Positions 1-8,504 of a DNA stretch of 64,000 bases are shown here, in pieces. The translations under genes were made by a program, and so were the position numbers. Source of the stretch: Parahaliea maris (lineage in GTDB: Bacteria; Pseudomonadota; Gammaproteobacteria; Pseudomonadales; Halieaceae); the NCBI RefSeq assembly GCF_008064665.1, contig NZ_VRZA01000003.1:731690-795689 (forward strand). The letters are read 5' to 3'. Each line of letters starts with the position of its first letter. Within the stretch, counting starts at the first letter, position 1. Below the pieces are notes generated by a model. That model made no database searches. It was given only the letters and a program-made list of their open reading frames with translations, and was not told the DNA's origin.

Positions 1-1
1 C

Positions 2-679
2 ACCGACGACGACCTGACCACGCTGGTGCTGGCGGTTCGCGAGGGGCGCACTATCTACCAGAACCTGAGGAGCGTGATCCTCTCCTCCATTACCTCCAAT
101 ATCGGGGAGCTGAGCTGTGTCTGTATCGGTTTCGGCGGGGCTGCTGTGGGCCTCCCCATTCCCATCACCGCGGTGCAGATACTGTCCATCGATCTGATGG
201 GGGAAATGCTGCCGCTCATGGCGCTGACCTTCGACCCGGCGGAGCCCCGGCTGATGCAACAGCCGCCGCGGAAAACCGGGGCCCATATCATCGATCGCAG
301 GCGCTTGCTGGAGTTGGTCCTGTTCGGCACGCTGATGGGCCTGGGAGGCTACTTCAGTTTCTACATGGTGCTCGCCACCGGCGGCAGTACCGCCATGGCC
401 CAGGCGGCAACCTTCCTCGGTATTGTGCTGGTGCAGTACATGAATATCCTGTCGCGACGCAGCGCCGGCTCCCTGTTCAGCCGCTACCTGTTCAGCAACC
501 GGCCACTCGGGCTAGCGCTGCTGTTCTCCTTCCTGTTTGTCGCCATTATTACCACGGCCCCCGGCGTTGGCAGCTGGTTTGGCTTCGAGCCCCTGCGGCC
601 TCGCGACTGGCTGTGGCCCGCGCTCGCGGCACTGGTATTTCTGGGTGCCATGGAACTGAGAAAAGCCCTGTCACGTTGA
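2..679 (+). CDS. Cation-transporting P-type ATPase, C-terminal fragment
   Basis: The window opens inside this gene, so only the last 225 codons are visible. The first residues read TDDDLTTLVLAVREGR followed by IYQN, the stretch that follows the hinge of P-type ATPases just before the C-terminal membrane helices. Hydrophobic segments follow, including the family pattern around TAVQILSIDLMGEMLP and the DPAEP end of a helix pair, as in the Cation_ATPase_C domain. The enzyme would sit in the inner membrane and move a cation using ATP. The phosphorylation site and ion-binding helix 4 lie outside the window, so the ion cannot be named. It converges on comM 14 bp away. Confidence 0.85.
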   Translation, partial: TDDDLTTLVLAVREGRTIYQNLRSVILSSITSNIGELSCVCIGFGGAAVGLPIPITAVQILSIDLMGEMLPLMALTFDPAEPRLMQQPPRKTGAHIIDRRRLLELVLFGTLMGLGGYFSFYMVLATGGSTAMAQAATFLGIVLVQYMNILSRRSAGSLFSRYLFSNRPLGLALLFSFLFVAIITTAPGVGSWFGFEPLRPRDWLWPALAALVFLGAMELRKALSR

Positions 680-693
680 GGCCGCCGGCGCAT

Positions 694-2205
694 TCAGCAT
701 GATGGGGTGAGGTCACTGCCGTGTCCGCGATAGGCCAGGGCTTCCTGTACATGCTCCAGGGCCACCGCTTCGACCTGTGCCATGTCCGCCAGCGTGCGGG
801 CAACCCGCAGGCAGCGATGTACCGCCCGCATGGACAGCCGCAAGCGGTCGGCAGCCCGCTCCAGTTCCCGTTGTGGCGGAGGTTCCATGGCGCAGGCCGC
901 GAGCAACTGGCTTCCCCCGAGTTGACTGTTACTGCAGCCCTGCCGCGCCAGCTGGCGAGCCCGGCAGCTCACCACCCGCGCGCGGACCGATGCAGACGGT
1001 TCCCCCGCCTGGGTATCGCGCAGCAGCGTTGCCGCGGGTATCCGTCGCAGATCCAGTTGCAGGTCGATGCGGTCCAGCAGCGGGCCGGAGATACGCTGGT
1101 GGTAGCGGCTGACCTGGTCCGGCGTGCAGCGGCAGGCGTGGGCCAGGTCGCCCAGGTAGCCGCAGGGACACGGATTCATGGCCGCAACCAGTTGGAAGCG
1201 TGCGGGGAAGGTGTACTTGTGGTTGGCCCGGGACAGGGTCATTTCACCGGATTCCAGGGGCTCGCGCAGAGTCTCCAGGACATGGCGGCTGAACTCGGGT
1301 AACTCGTCGAGGAACAGCACGCCGCCGTGGGCCAGGGAGACCTCTCCCGGGCGGGGGCGATTGCCACCCCCCACCATGGCGGCTGCACTGGCGCTGTGGT
1401 GGGGGTGGCGGAACGGGCGCCGCTCATCGCCGGCCTCGTTGTCGTCGTAAAAGCTGCGCAGGGTGGCGATGCACAGGGCCTCCTCGTCGCTCGGCGGGGG
1501 CAGGATGCCGGGCAGCCTGCTGGCCAGTAGCGTCTTGCCGGTGCCGGGTGGGCCGCACAGGAGCAGCGAGTGACTGCCAGCGGCGGCGATCTCCAGACAG
1601 CGGCGTCCCTGTGGCTGGCCGATCACATCGGCGAGGTCGGCAACGCCGGGGCTGGTCGCCTCGCTGCGTGGCGGTTGCGCCGGGGCCAGGGGTGCACTGC
1701 CATTGAGGTGGGCGCACAGGGTGAGCAGGTCCGGTGCGGGGATCACGCAACTGCCGGGTGCGCGGGCGGCGAGAGAGGCGTTGGTGCTGGCTGTTACCAG
1801 GGTTCGCCCTGTTTTGGTGCACTCAATGGCGGCGGGAATCACCGCCGGTGCACGGCGCAGGCGTCCGTCGAGGGCGAGCTCTCCCAGAAATTCGAACTGG
1901 GTCACACTTTCGGCAGGCAGTTGGCCCGAGGCGGCGAGGATGCCAACGGCGATGGCGAGGTCAAAGCGGCCGCCTTCCTTGGGGAGGTCGGCCGGGGCCA
2001 GGTTGACCGTGATGCGGCGGTCGGGAAACTGGAAGTGAGAGTTCAGCAGGGCACAGCGGACCCGGTCCTTGCTCTCGCGCACCGCTGTTTCCGGCAGCCC
2101 CACGATATGAAAGGCCGGCAAACCATTGGCCAGGTGGGTTTCCACCTGGACCAGGGGCGCCGCCATGCCAGCGGAGGCCCGGCTGTAAACCAGTGATAAC
2201 TCCAT
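694..2205 (-). CDS. comM: YifB/ComM family Mg-chelatase-like AAA+ ATPase
   Basis: The 503-residue protein has the full ComM layout. An N-terminal ribosomal-S5-like ChlI domain covers about residues 1-170. A Walker A motif GPPGTGKT lies at 218-225, a Walker B-type FLDELPEF near 300, an NPCPCGY segment typical of the family follows, and a C-terminal Mg_chelatase_C helical domain closes it. ComM is a hexameric branch-migration helicase that helps integrate DNA during natural transformation; that role comes from the family, not from this sequence. The start ATG at 2205 gives the usual N-terminus (MELSLVYSRA). UbiK lies directly upstream on the same strand, an order I recall from Pseudomonas. Confidence 0.95.
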   Translation of the reverse strand: MELSLVYSRASAGMAAPLVQVETHLANGLPAFHIVGLPETAVRESKDRVRCALLNSHFQFPDRRITVNLAPADLPKEGGRFDLAIAVGILAASGQLPAESVTQFEFLGELALDGRLRRAPAVIPAAIECTKTGRTLVTASTNASLAARAPGSCVIPAPDLLTLCAHLNGSAPLAPAQPPRSEATSPGVADLADVIGQPQGRRCLEIAAAGSHSLLLCGPPGTGKTLLASRLPGILPPPSDEEALCIATLRSFYDDNEAGDERRPFRHPHHSASAAAMVGGGNRPRPGEVSLAHGGVLFLDELPEFSRHVLETLREPLESGEMTLSRANHKYTFPARFQLVAAMNPCPCGYLGDLAHACRCTPDQVSRYHQRISGPLLDRIDLQLDLRRIPAATLLRDTQAGEPSASVRARVVSCRARQLARQGCSNSQLGGSQLLAACAMEPPPQRELERAADRLRLSMRAVHRCLRVARTLADMAQVEAVALEHVQEALAYRGHGSDLTPSC

Positions 2206-2240
2206 TGCTCATCCGTGAGCGCGGTGCAGTAATTCTGCGC

Positions 2241-2513
2241 CTATCGGCGGTTTTGCGCCGCGGTTTCCAAGGCCTCCAGTTCCTTTGTCAACGCTTCCAG
2301 TTCGGCTTCCAGGGTGGCAACCCGTGCCCGGGTGCGCTTTAGCACTGCTGCCTGGGCATCGAACTCCTCGCGGCTGACCACGTCCAGGCGCGCCAGGGCG
2401 GCCTGGGTCAGGGTGCGTACCCCGCGATCCACCTCATCCCGGAGGCCGCTGGAACCGACCAGGTCGTTAACCTGCTGGATGACATCGCCGATGGGCGGCG
2501 GTTTAAGCGCCAT
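2241..2513 (-). CDS. ubiK: Ubiquinone biosynthesis accessory factor UbiK (YqiC/BMFP family)
   Basis: A 90-residue protein starting MALKPPPIGD. The open frame extends further upstream, but the ATG at 2513 gives the family-like N-terminus. It has an amphipathic N-terminal region and a charged coiled-coil C-terminus (EEFDAQAAVLKRTRARVATL), the BMFP-type architecture that trimerises. In Enterobacteria UbiK binds UbiJ and supports the aerobic ubiquinone complex, possibly by contacting lipids. It lies 35 bp upstream of comM and is probably co-transcribed with it. The divergent gap on its other side carries the nitrogen-type promoter of the porin gene. Confidence 0.85.
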   Translation of the reverse strand: MALKPPPIGDVIQQVNDLVGSSGLRDEVDRGVRTLTQAALARLDVVSREEFDAQAAVLKRTRARVATLEAELEALTKELEALETAAQNRR

Positions 2514-2587
2514 GTGCTGTACCTGTGGAGATTGCGGGGTGATGCGGGGGAGTCTAGTGGAAATTGGCGGCAGGGCACAGGTCATTT

Positions 2588-2637
2588 GGGTGCACTATTT
2601 GTGAGCGGCGCACCAAAAAAGATCACGATCAGGTGCC
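2588..2637 (+). promoter_or_regulatory. Candidate NtrC-type enhancer half-sites
   Basis: Three GGTGC/GCACC-type half-sites occur in 50 bp: GGGTGCAC at 2588-2595, GCGCACC at 2608-2614 and AGGTGCC at 2631-2637. NtrC binds GCACC-N5-GGTGC dyads. None of the spacings here is a perfect dyad, so this is suggestive only. Their location about 75-140 bp upstream of the sigma-54 promoter at 2713 is where an NtrC enhancer is expected. Confidence 0.35.
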
Positions 2638-2712
2638 CTGAGCGCGAGGTTATTCTGCTTCTGGCGGACATGTTTTGTTTATCCTGTTGATTTTAAAGAA
2701 TAAAAATCTTTC

Positions 2713-2728
2713 TGGCACAGGCCGTGCA
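2713..2728 (+). promoter_or_regulatory. Sigma-54 (-24/-12) promoter for the porin/glnK/amtB block
   Basis: The sequence TGGCACAGGCCGTGCA matches the sigma-54 consensus TGGCACG-N4-TTGCW. The invariant GG and GC doublets are exactly spaced, with differences only at the G after TGGCAC and the first T of TTGC. Transcription would start near 2739, about 87 bp before the porin ATG. The downstream porin, P-II and AmtB genes fit nitrogen-stress control by RpoN/NtrC. Confidence 0.75.
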
Positions 2729-2825
2729 ATTTTGGTGGCGCAGGTTATACAACGTTCCCAAAGCCGTTCGCAGCAAGCTACACCCCATAAATGCGGCAGG
2801 GGATTTATTACAAGGAGAACTACAT

Positions 2826-3554
2826 ATGCTCAACAAGAAACTGCTTTCCGCAACTGCCGCAGCTGTACTGCTGTCAGGCGTATCTTCCGCCATGGCGGCG
2901 CCTGAGATCAGCGCGAACGTCACGCTGACCAGCGATTATCGCTTCCGCGGCATTTCCCAGTCCAACGACGATATCGCCATCCAGGGCGGATTCGACCTTG
3001 GCTTCGATAACGGTATCTACATTGGAACATGGGGGTCCTCGGTCGACTTCCTCACCGCCGACGGGGAAGGCGTTGATGGGTCACTTGAGCTCGACTACTA
3101 CGTCGGCTGGGCCATGGAAACCGAAAGCGGTGTCGGGATTGATGTCGGTTACCTGTACTACGACTATCCCGGTGACGATGGCCTGGAAGGGGATTTCCAG
3201 GAAATCTACGGCAGCGTGTCGTTCTGGGATATCACGCTGGGCATAGCCTACTCCGACGATTACTACGCGGAGACTGAAAAGTTCTTCTATTACTCTGGCG
3301 ACTACAGCCTGGGTCTCGGGGAAAACCTCTCACTCGACCTGCACATCGGCTACAACGACCTGGATCAGGATGGCGGCTATCTGTCTGATGGAGCCGACTC
3401 CTACATCGATTACTCAGTTGGCCTGACTGCCTCCTACTGGGCAGTGGACTGGAGCCTGGCGTGGGTCGGTACTGACCTCGACGGCGAAGAGTACTTCGGC
3501 CTGGATGACCTGGTTGACGACACCCTGGTGTTCTCGGTCTCCAAGAGCATGTAA
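2826..3554 (+). CDS. TorF family putative porin (TIGR02001-like)
   Basis: A 242-residue outer-membrane beta-barrel protein. The start at 2826 is set by an AGGAG Shine-Dalgarno 8 bp upstream and by a signal peptide MLNKKLLSAT...SAMA cleaved near residue 24. The mature part opens with the typical VTLTSDYRFRGISQS segment and is built of alternating aromatic strands with acidic turns. It is rich in Tyr and Asp, ending in SVSKSM. The family is annotated as putative porins, and the transported solute is unknown. It lies between a sigma-54 promoter and glnK-amtB, which suggests a role in uptake of nitrogen compounds across the outer membrane; this is inferred from context only. Confidence 0.85.
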   Translation: MLNKKLLSATAAAVLLSGVSSAMAAPEISANVTLTSDYRFRGISQSNDDIAIQGGFDLGFDNGIYIGTWGSSVDFLTADGEGVDGSLELDYYVGWAMETESGVGIDVGYLYYDYPGDDGLEGDFQEIYGSVSFWDITLGIAYSDDYYAETEKFFYYSGDYSLGLGENLSLDLHIGYNDLDQDGGYLSDGADSYIDYSVGLTASYWAVDWSLAWVGTDLDGEEYFGLDDLVDDTLVFSVSKSM

Positions 3555-3580
3555 GGCGACAGGCGCTTTAAGCAAAATCC

Positions 3581-3603
3581 GGCGCCCCGAGCGGGCGCCT
3601 TTA
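3581..3603 (+). terminator. Hairpin between porin gene and glnK
   Basis: A perfect 7-bp stem GGCGCCC/GGGCGCC with a 5-nt loop is followed by a short TTT run. It lies 20 bp before the glnK start, so transcription of glnK-amtB from the sigma-54 promoter must read through it. It is probably an attenuating rather than an absolute terminator. Confidence 0.6.
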
Positions 3604-3607
3604 ATAA

Positions 3608-3961
<354 letters not shown>

Positions 3962-3997
3962 GCTCCCAGGATCACAAATTAGAGAGACTTGATTCCC

Positions 3998-5269
3998 ATG
4001 GAAAACAATATTTACGAATTGCAGTACGCAATGGACACCTTTTACTTCCTGGTGTGCGGCGCGCTTGTGATGTGGATGGCAGCAGGCTTTGCCATGCTCG
4101 AGGCCGGTCTTGTCCGGGCCAAAAACACCACTGAAATTCTCACCAAGAACGTGGCACTCTTCGCGATTGCCAGCACCATGTACCTGATCTGTGGTTACCA
4201 CTTCATGTATGACGGTGGCCTGTTCCTGTCCGGTGTAACCACGGTTGCCCAGATGGATGACGCCGCAATCGCCCAGGTGCTGGCGGATTCCGCCGAAGCG
4301 GGTTTTGACGGCGACTCGGTCTACTCCGGTGCGTCCGACTTCTTCTTCCAGGTGGTGTTTGTGGCCACCGCCATGTCCATCGTGTCCGGTGCCGTGGCCG
4401 AGCGTATGAAGCTGTGGGCTTTCCTGACCTTTGCGGTCGTGATGACTGGCTTCATCTACCCCATCGAGGGCGGCTGGACCTGGGGTGGCAAGGACGTACC
4501 GCTGATCGGTGCCCTGAGCTACAGCGACTACGCCGGTTCCGGCATTGTGCACCTGGCGGGTGCGGCAGCGGCCCTGGCCGGTGTGATCCTGCTCGGCGCA
4601 CGTAAAGGCAAGTACAAGGCAGACGGCAGCGTGAGCGCCATCCCCGGTGCCAACATGCCGCTGGCAACCCTCGGTACCTTCATCCTGTGGATGGGCTGGT
4701 TCGGCTTCAACGGTGGCTCCACCCTTAAACTGGGCGGTATCGGCGTCGCCAACGAAGTGGCCAACGTGTTCCTGAACACCAACGCGGCGGCTGCCGGTGG
4801 CCTGATCGCCGCTCTCCTGCTGGCCCGCGTCATGTTCGGCAAGGCCGACCTGACCATGGCCCTGAACGGCGCGCTGGCTGGCCTGGTTGCCATCACCGCT
4901 GAACCGGCTGATCCCTCACCCCTGCTGGCCACCATCATCGGTGCCATCGGCGGCGTGATCGTAGTGTTCAGCATCGTGTTCCTCGACAAACTCAAAATCG
5001 ACGATCCGGTGGGCGCCATCTCCGTACACGGTGTGGTAGGCCTGTGGGGTATCTTCGCGGTACTGCTGTCCGACAGCGACGCCACCTTCATGGGGCAGCT
5101 GGTCGGTACGCTGGTTATCTTCTTCTGGGTATTCATCACCAGCTTCATCGTCTGGTACGTCATCAAGCTCATCATTGGCCTGCGCGTCAGCGAAGAGGAA
5201 GAGTACGAAGGTGTGGACCTGTCCGAGTGTGGCCTCGAGGCCTACCCGGAGTTCGTCACCCAGAAATAG
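3998..5269 (+). CDS. amtB: Ammonium transporter AmtB
   Basis: A 423-residue Amt/Rh channel for ammonium entry in the inner membrane. ATG 3998 is preferred over an in-frame TTG at 3989. Eleven hydrophobic segments are apparent. The twin pore histidines sit in GSGIVHLAGA and AISVHGVVGLWG, and the AEAGLVR-type helix (LEAGLVRAKN) is present. There is no obvious cleavable signal peptide. A long loop around DDAAIAQVLADSAEAGFDGDSV separates early helices, and the C-terminal tail is acidic (EEEEYEGVD), where GlnK regulation would act. It follows glnK directly and ends before a strong terminator. Confidence 0.95.
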   Translation: MENNIYELQYAMDTFYFLVCGALVMWMAAGFAMLEAGLVRAKNTTEILTKNVALFAIASTMYLICGYHFMYDGGLFLSGVTTVAQMDDAAIAQVLADSAEAGFDGDSVYSGASDFFFQVVFVATAMSIVSGAVAERMKLWAFLTFAVVMTGFIYPIEGGWTWGGKDVPLIGALSYSDYAGSGIVHLAGAAAALAGVILLGARKGKYKADGSVSAIPGANMPLATLGTFILWMGWFGFNGGSTLKLGGIGVANEVANVFLNTNAAAAGGLIAALLLARVMFGKADLTMALNGALAGLVAITAEPADPSPLLATIIGAIGGVIVVFSIVFLDKLKIDDPVGAISVHGVVGLWGIFAVLLSDSDATFMGQLVGTLVIFFWVFITSFIVWYVIKLIIGLRVSEEEEYEGVDLSECGLEAYPEFVTQK

Positions 5270-5299
5270 TCTTGCGGGCGCATTTTCGGATGCGTGTTT

Positions 5300-5325
5300 G
5301 GGGGCCCTCTGGGCCCCCTTTTTTT
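5300..5325 (+). terminator. Rho-independent terminator after amtB
   Basis: An 8-bp GC stem GGGGGCCC/GGGCCCCC with a 3-nt loop (TCT) is followed by an uninterrupted run of T residues. It ends the porin-glnK-amtB unit. Confidence 0.9.
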
Positions 5326-5405
5326 ATGTACAGGATGTACGGTAGATCGCGAGAGGCATGGAAGCCGGTAGCGATCCGTTCAAATTCACTGCCCAACCAA
5401 ACCTA

Positions 5406-5433
5406 TTGCGAATCCGCTCCCGCCCTCCATAAT
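5406..5433 (+). promoter_or_regulatory. Candidate sigma-70 promoter for the second P-II gene
   Basis: TTGCGA and CATAAT hexamers are separated by 16 bp and lie about 33 bp before the P-II start. No sigma-54 element was seen in this gap. This suggests that the second P-II is expressed constitutively, unlike the first, but the hexamer match is only moderate. Confidence 0.35.
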
Positions 5434-5435
5434 AG

Positions 5436-5804
<369 letters not shown>

Positions 5805-5841
5805 CGAACCTCTCGCCCTCGATCACAAGAAGGAGAAAACC

Positions 5842-6042
5842 ATGTGGGACAAAACATTAGTGGGCGCGGCATTGGTCGCATCGACCCTGGTCCTGGGAGG
5901 ATGCGGTGGCAGCACCACCACGGTCGAGCAGACGGAAACCCAGGGCCAGCAGTTGATGGACCTGAAAGAAGCCTATGACAAGGGCGTGATCACCGAGAAA
6001 GAGTACGAGAAAACCAAGAAACAGATTCTCAAGGGGAACTGA
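5842..6042 (+). CDS. Small SHOCT-domain lipoprotein
   Basis: A 66-residue protein. The ATG at 5842 is preceded by AAGGAG with good spacing. The N-terminus is a lipoprotein signal with lipobox LGGC (Cys21). After a short Thr/Gly linker, residues about 36-64 form the SHOCT-type helical hairpin (LKEAYDKGVITEKEYEKTKKQIL), a motif usually at protein ends that aids oligomerisation. It lies 37 bp after the P-II gene and is probably co-transcribed with it. No function is known. It is probably anchored to a membrane facing the periplasm. Confidence 0.75.
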   Translation: MWDKTLVGAALVASTLVLGGCGGSTTTVEQTETQGQQLMDLKEAYDKGVITEKEYEKTKKQILKGN

Positions 6043-6049
6043 TTAAGGC

Positions 6050-6766
6050 TTAGCCGGGGCCGGTCTTTGCCCGGAGGCTCGCCACGGCCGCCGGCAACTC
6101 TTTCAGGTTGGCAATTTCCCGGTCCGCGGGCTCTCCGCCGGGCCACTCGCTGCCCAGCGGGTTCATCCATACGGTGTGGAAGCCGACTGCCTTGGCACCG
6201 CTGATATCGTGCTCCGGGTTGTCGCCCACGTGGGCGACACTGGCCGGTGATGCGCCGGTGAGTTCCAGGGCCGCGTGGAACATGTCCGGGGCCGGCTTGC
6301 TGGCCCCGACATCCTCCGCCAGAAAAGCAAAGTCAAAGTATTCCGCGGCGTCGGTCTTGTAGATATCGGCATTGCCGTTGGTGAGCGCCCCCAGTCTGTA
6401 GCGACCGGCGAGGTGCTCGAGCACTTCCAGCGCCTCGGCGTAGAGTTCTACCCGCTGCCGTTCGGCGAGAAATGCCGCGAAGGCGGCTTCGGCGCCCTCT
6501 CGGGCCTCGGCCTCGCTAAAGCCGGCGGCGGTCTGTAATTCAATCAGGGTCTGCCTGCGAAAATCGCTGACGTGATGGGCCAGTTCAGGGTGGCGTTTGA
6601 ATACGCTCTTCTTGAGTTCCCACAGGCTGGCGTGGTCGTGATGCTCGATGCTCCCCGGTCGGTGCTTCAGGAGCCAGTCGCGCTGGGCGTCCTCGGCCCG
6701 CAGCAGTGCCGGCTCCACGTCCCACAGGGTATTGTCCAGATCGAAGGTGATGACTTCGATGCTCAC
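6050..6766 (-). CDS. yigB: HAD-superfamily hydrolase, YigB-like
   Basis: A 238-residue HAD subfamily IA phosphatase. Motif I is DLDNTLW with the nucleophile Asp9 and acid/base Asp11. Motif II is LTNG, motif III the Lys in ASKPAPDMF, and motif IV HVGDNPEHDISGA. An alpha-helical cap separates motifs I and II. E. coli YigB dephosphorylates a riboflavin intermediate (5-amino-6-ribitylamino-uracil 5'-phosphate) and FMN; the symbol rests mainly on gene order, because it is the last gene of the dapF-DUF484-xerC-yigB operon as in enterobacteria. Its start overlaps the xerC stop by 4 bp, indicating translational coupling. Confidence 0.85.
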   Translation of the reverse strand: MSIEVITFDLDNTLWDVEPALLRAEDAQRDWLLKHRPGSIEHHDHASLWELKKSVFKRHPELAHHVSDFRRQTLIELQTAAGFSEAEAREGAEAAFAAFLAERQRVELYAEALEVLEHLAGRYRLGALTNGNADIYKTDAAEYFDFAFLAEDVGASKPAPDMFHAALELTGASPASVAHVGDNPEHDISGAKAVGFHTVWMNPLGSEWPGGEPADREIANLKELPAAVASLRAKTGPG

Positions 6767-7716
6767 GTCTCTTCCTCATCGCTGCGGGCACTGCGGCGGG
6801 CCCGGGGGTGGGCATTGTCGTACACTTTGGCGAGGTGTTGGAAGTCCAGGTGGGTGTAGATCTGGGTGGTGGCGATATTGGCGTGGCCGAGTAATTCCTG
6901 TACCGCGCGGAGGTCGCCGCTGGACTCCAGCATGTGGCTGGCGAAGGAGTGGCGCAGCATGTGGGGGTGGACGTCCCGGTCCATGCCGCCGCGCCGTCCC
7001 AGCAGGCGCAGGCGCTGCTGTACGCTGCGCTGGCTGATGCGCCTGCCGCGGCTGCTGGTGAACAGGGGGTGGGTGCCCGCGCTGTCCTCCGCCGCCGGCG
7101 CTCGCAGCACCAGCCAGCGCTCGATTGCCTGCGCCGCCATCGAACCCACGGGCAGGGTACGGGTCTTGCTGCCCTTGCCGGTGACCGTGATCAGGCCCGC
7201 GCTGCGGTCGTAGTCCTCGATATTGGCCGCCACCAGTTCCGACAGGCGCAGGCCGGAGGAGTACAGCAGCTCGGCCATGGCGAGATCGCGCAGGACGAGT
7301 GCGTCATCGTCCCCGGTGCTCAGAAAGCGGTTGACCTGGTCCACGTCCAGGGTGCGGGGCAGCTTGCGCGGTGAGCGGGGCGCGCGAACCCCCCGGGCAG
7401 GGTTGCTGGGCAGGCCGTGGTGACGGCCCAGGTAATCGAACAGGGCGCGGCAGGCGGAGAGAGAGCGCTGGATGCTGTTGCCCGCCAGTCCGCGACGGTG
7501 CAGGTAGCTGACCCAGCCGCGGATGTCGGCCTCCACCAGGTCCCCCGGGTCGCTTATGTCCCGCTGCTGGCACCACTGCTCCAGTGACACCAGGTCGCGA
7601 CGGTAGTTGCTCAGGGTGTGGGGTGACAGGCGTCGTACGTCCCGCAGGTAATCCAGAAACTCAAGGCTGGTGGCAGACAGCGGTGGGTGTTCCTGTCTCC
7701 GGGCCGGGGTTTCCAC
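6763..7716 (-). CDS. xerC: Tyrosine recombinase XerC
   Basis: A 317-residue site-specific recombinase. The N-terminal SAM-like core-binding domain covers residues 15-110. The catalytic domain shows Arg157 (YSSGLRLSEL), the Lys of the GKGSK turn near 181, His252 and Arg255 (HMLRHSFASHML), His278 (LLGHANI) and the nucleophile Tyr287 (TQIYTHLDF). With XerD it resolves chromosome dimers at dif. It belongs to the lysine/dap operon between DUF484 and yigB, the conserved position that distinguishes XerC from XerD. Confidence 0.95.
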   Translation of the reverse strand: METPARRQEHPPLSATSLEFLDYLRDVRRLSPHTLSNYRRDLVSLEQWCQQRDISDPGDLVEADIRGWVSYLHRRGLAGNSIQRSLSACRALFDYLGRHHGLPSNPARGVRAPRSPRKLPRTLDVDQVNRFLSTGDDDALVLRDLAMAELLYSSGLRLSELVAANIEDYDRSAGLITVTGKGSKTRTLPVGSMAAQAIERWLVLRAPAAEDSAGTHPLFTSSRGRRISQRSVQQRLRLLGRRGGMDRDVHPHMLRHSFASHMLESSGDLRAVQELLGHANIATTQIYTHLDFQHLAKVYDNAHPRARRSARSDEEET

Positions 7717-7735
7717 GACGCCTGTGCTCGCCGCT

Positions 7736-8443
7736 TCAGTGCTCGTCGCTGTCGGGCAGGCGCTCGATCAGGCGCACCAGGACATCGGCAATGTGCAGCA
7801 GGAACAGGGTGCCCATGCCGGTGTAGTAGCGGTTGGCGTCGCTGCTGCCGACGGCGATAAAGCCGAGGCGGTCGTCGCCCTTGAGGGGCATCACGGCGGC
7901 GGAACCGGGCTCGCCCGCACGGGGGAAAATAAAGCTGAACTCATCCTCGCGCAGTGCCCCGCACAGGGGTTTACGCCCCTTGAGCAGGCCGCCGATTTCC
8001 AGCTTGACCTTTTCATTGGCCTCGTAGCGCAGGTTGCCGCGGGACTCCGCGGGGTCGCCAAACAGGATGATGCTGGCGTACTCGATTTCAAAGTCTTCGC
8101 GCATGCTGTTCATGAAGGCGTTACACAGGCCGGGCAGGTCCTTCGCGTCCAGAAGGCGCAGCACCAGGGCGCGGGTGCGCTCATACAGCTTGTCGTTCTC
8201 GCGGGCGTTCATGGTCAGGGCGTTGAGGCGGTGGCGCATTTCCATGTTGCGCTCGCGCAGTACGCTCACCTGCTTCTCGACCAGTGATACAGCGCTGCCA
8301 GAGGCGTGGTTAACGTGCAGGTGGTCCAGCAGGTCCGGGTGGCGCTGCAGAAAATCGCTGTGGGTTTTCAGGTACTCGCGCACCTGTTCATCGTCCAGCG
8401 AGATGCTGTCGCTGTGGGCGACGGCGTCGTTGGTGGCGGACAT
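7736..8443 (-). CDS. DUF484 family protein (GAF-like)
   Basis: A 235-residue protein of the DUF484 family. It opens with a short helical region containing FLQRHPDLLDHLHVNH, a hallmark of the family. A coiled-coil segment follows (VEKQVSVLRERNMEMRHRLNAL), then a GAF-like domain to the C-terminus. The biochemical role is unknown, and its constant position between dapF and xerC suggests a link to recombination or the cell envelope. Spacing to xerC is 19 bp. Confidence 0.85.
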   Translation of the reverse strand: MSATNDAVAHSDSISLDDEQVREYLKTHSDFLQRHPDLLDHLHVNHASGSAVSLVEKQVSVLRERNMEMRHRLNALTMNARENDKLYERTRALVLRLLDAKDLPGLCNAFMNSMREDFEIEYASIILFGDPAESRGNLRYEANEKVKLEIGGLLKGRKPLCGALREDEFSFIFPRAGEPGSAAVMPLKGDDRLGFIAVGSSDANRYYTGMGTLFLLHIADVLVRLIERLPDSDEH

Positions 8444-8504
8444 GGCCTGTTCTCCCCTGGTCTGTCTTTCTATCTGCGCCGGGGAGTAGCAAGCCGCCCG
8501 GCGG

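Noticed and set aside
5340..5380. GTACAGGATGTAC and GGCATGGAAGCC near the second P-II gene as another palindrome copy
   Set aside because: Similar words occur but in the wrong order, and only a 6-bp GATCGC/GCGATC arm is present; at best a decayed copy.
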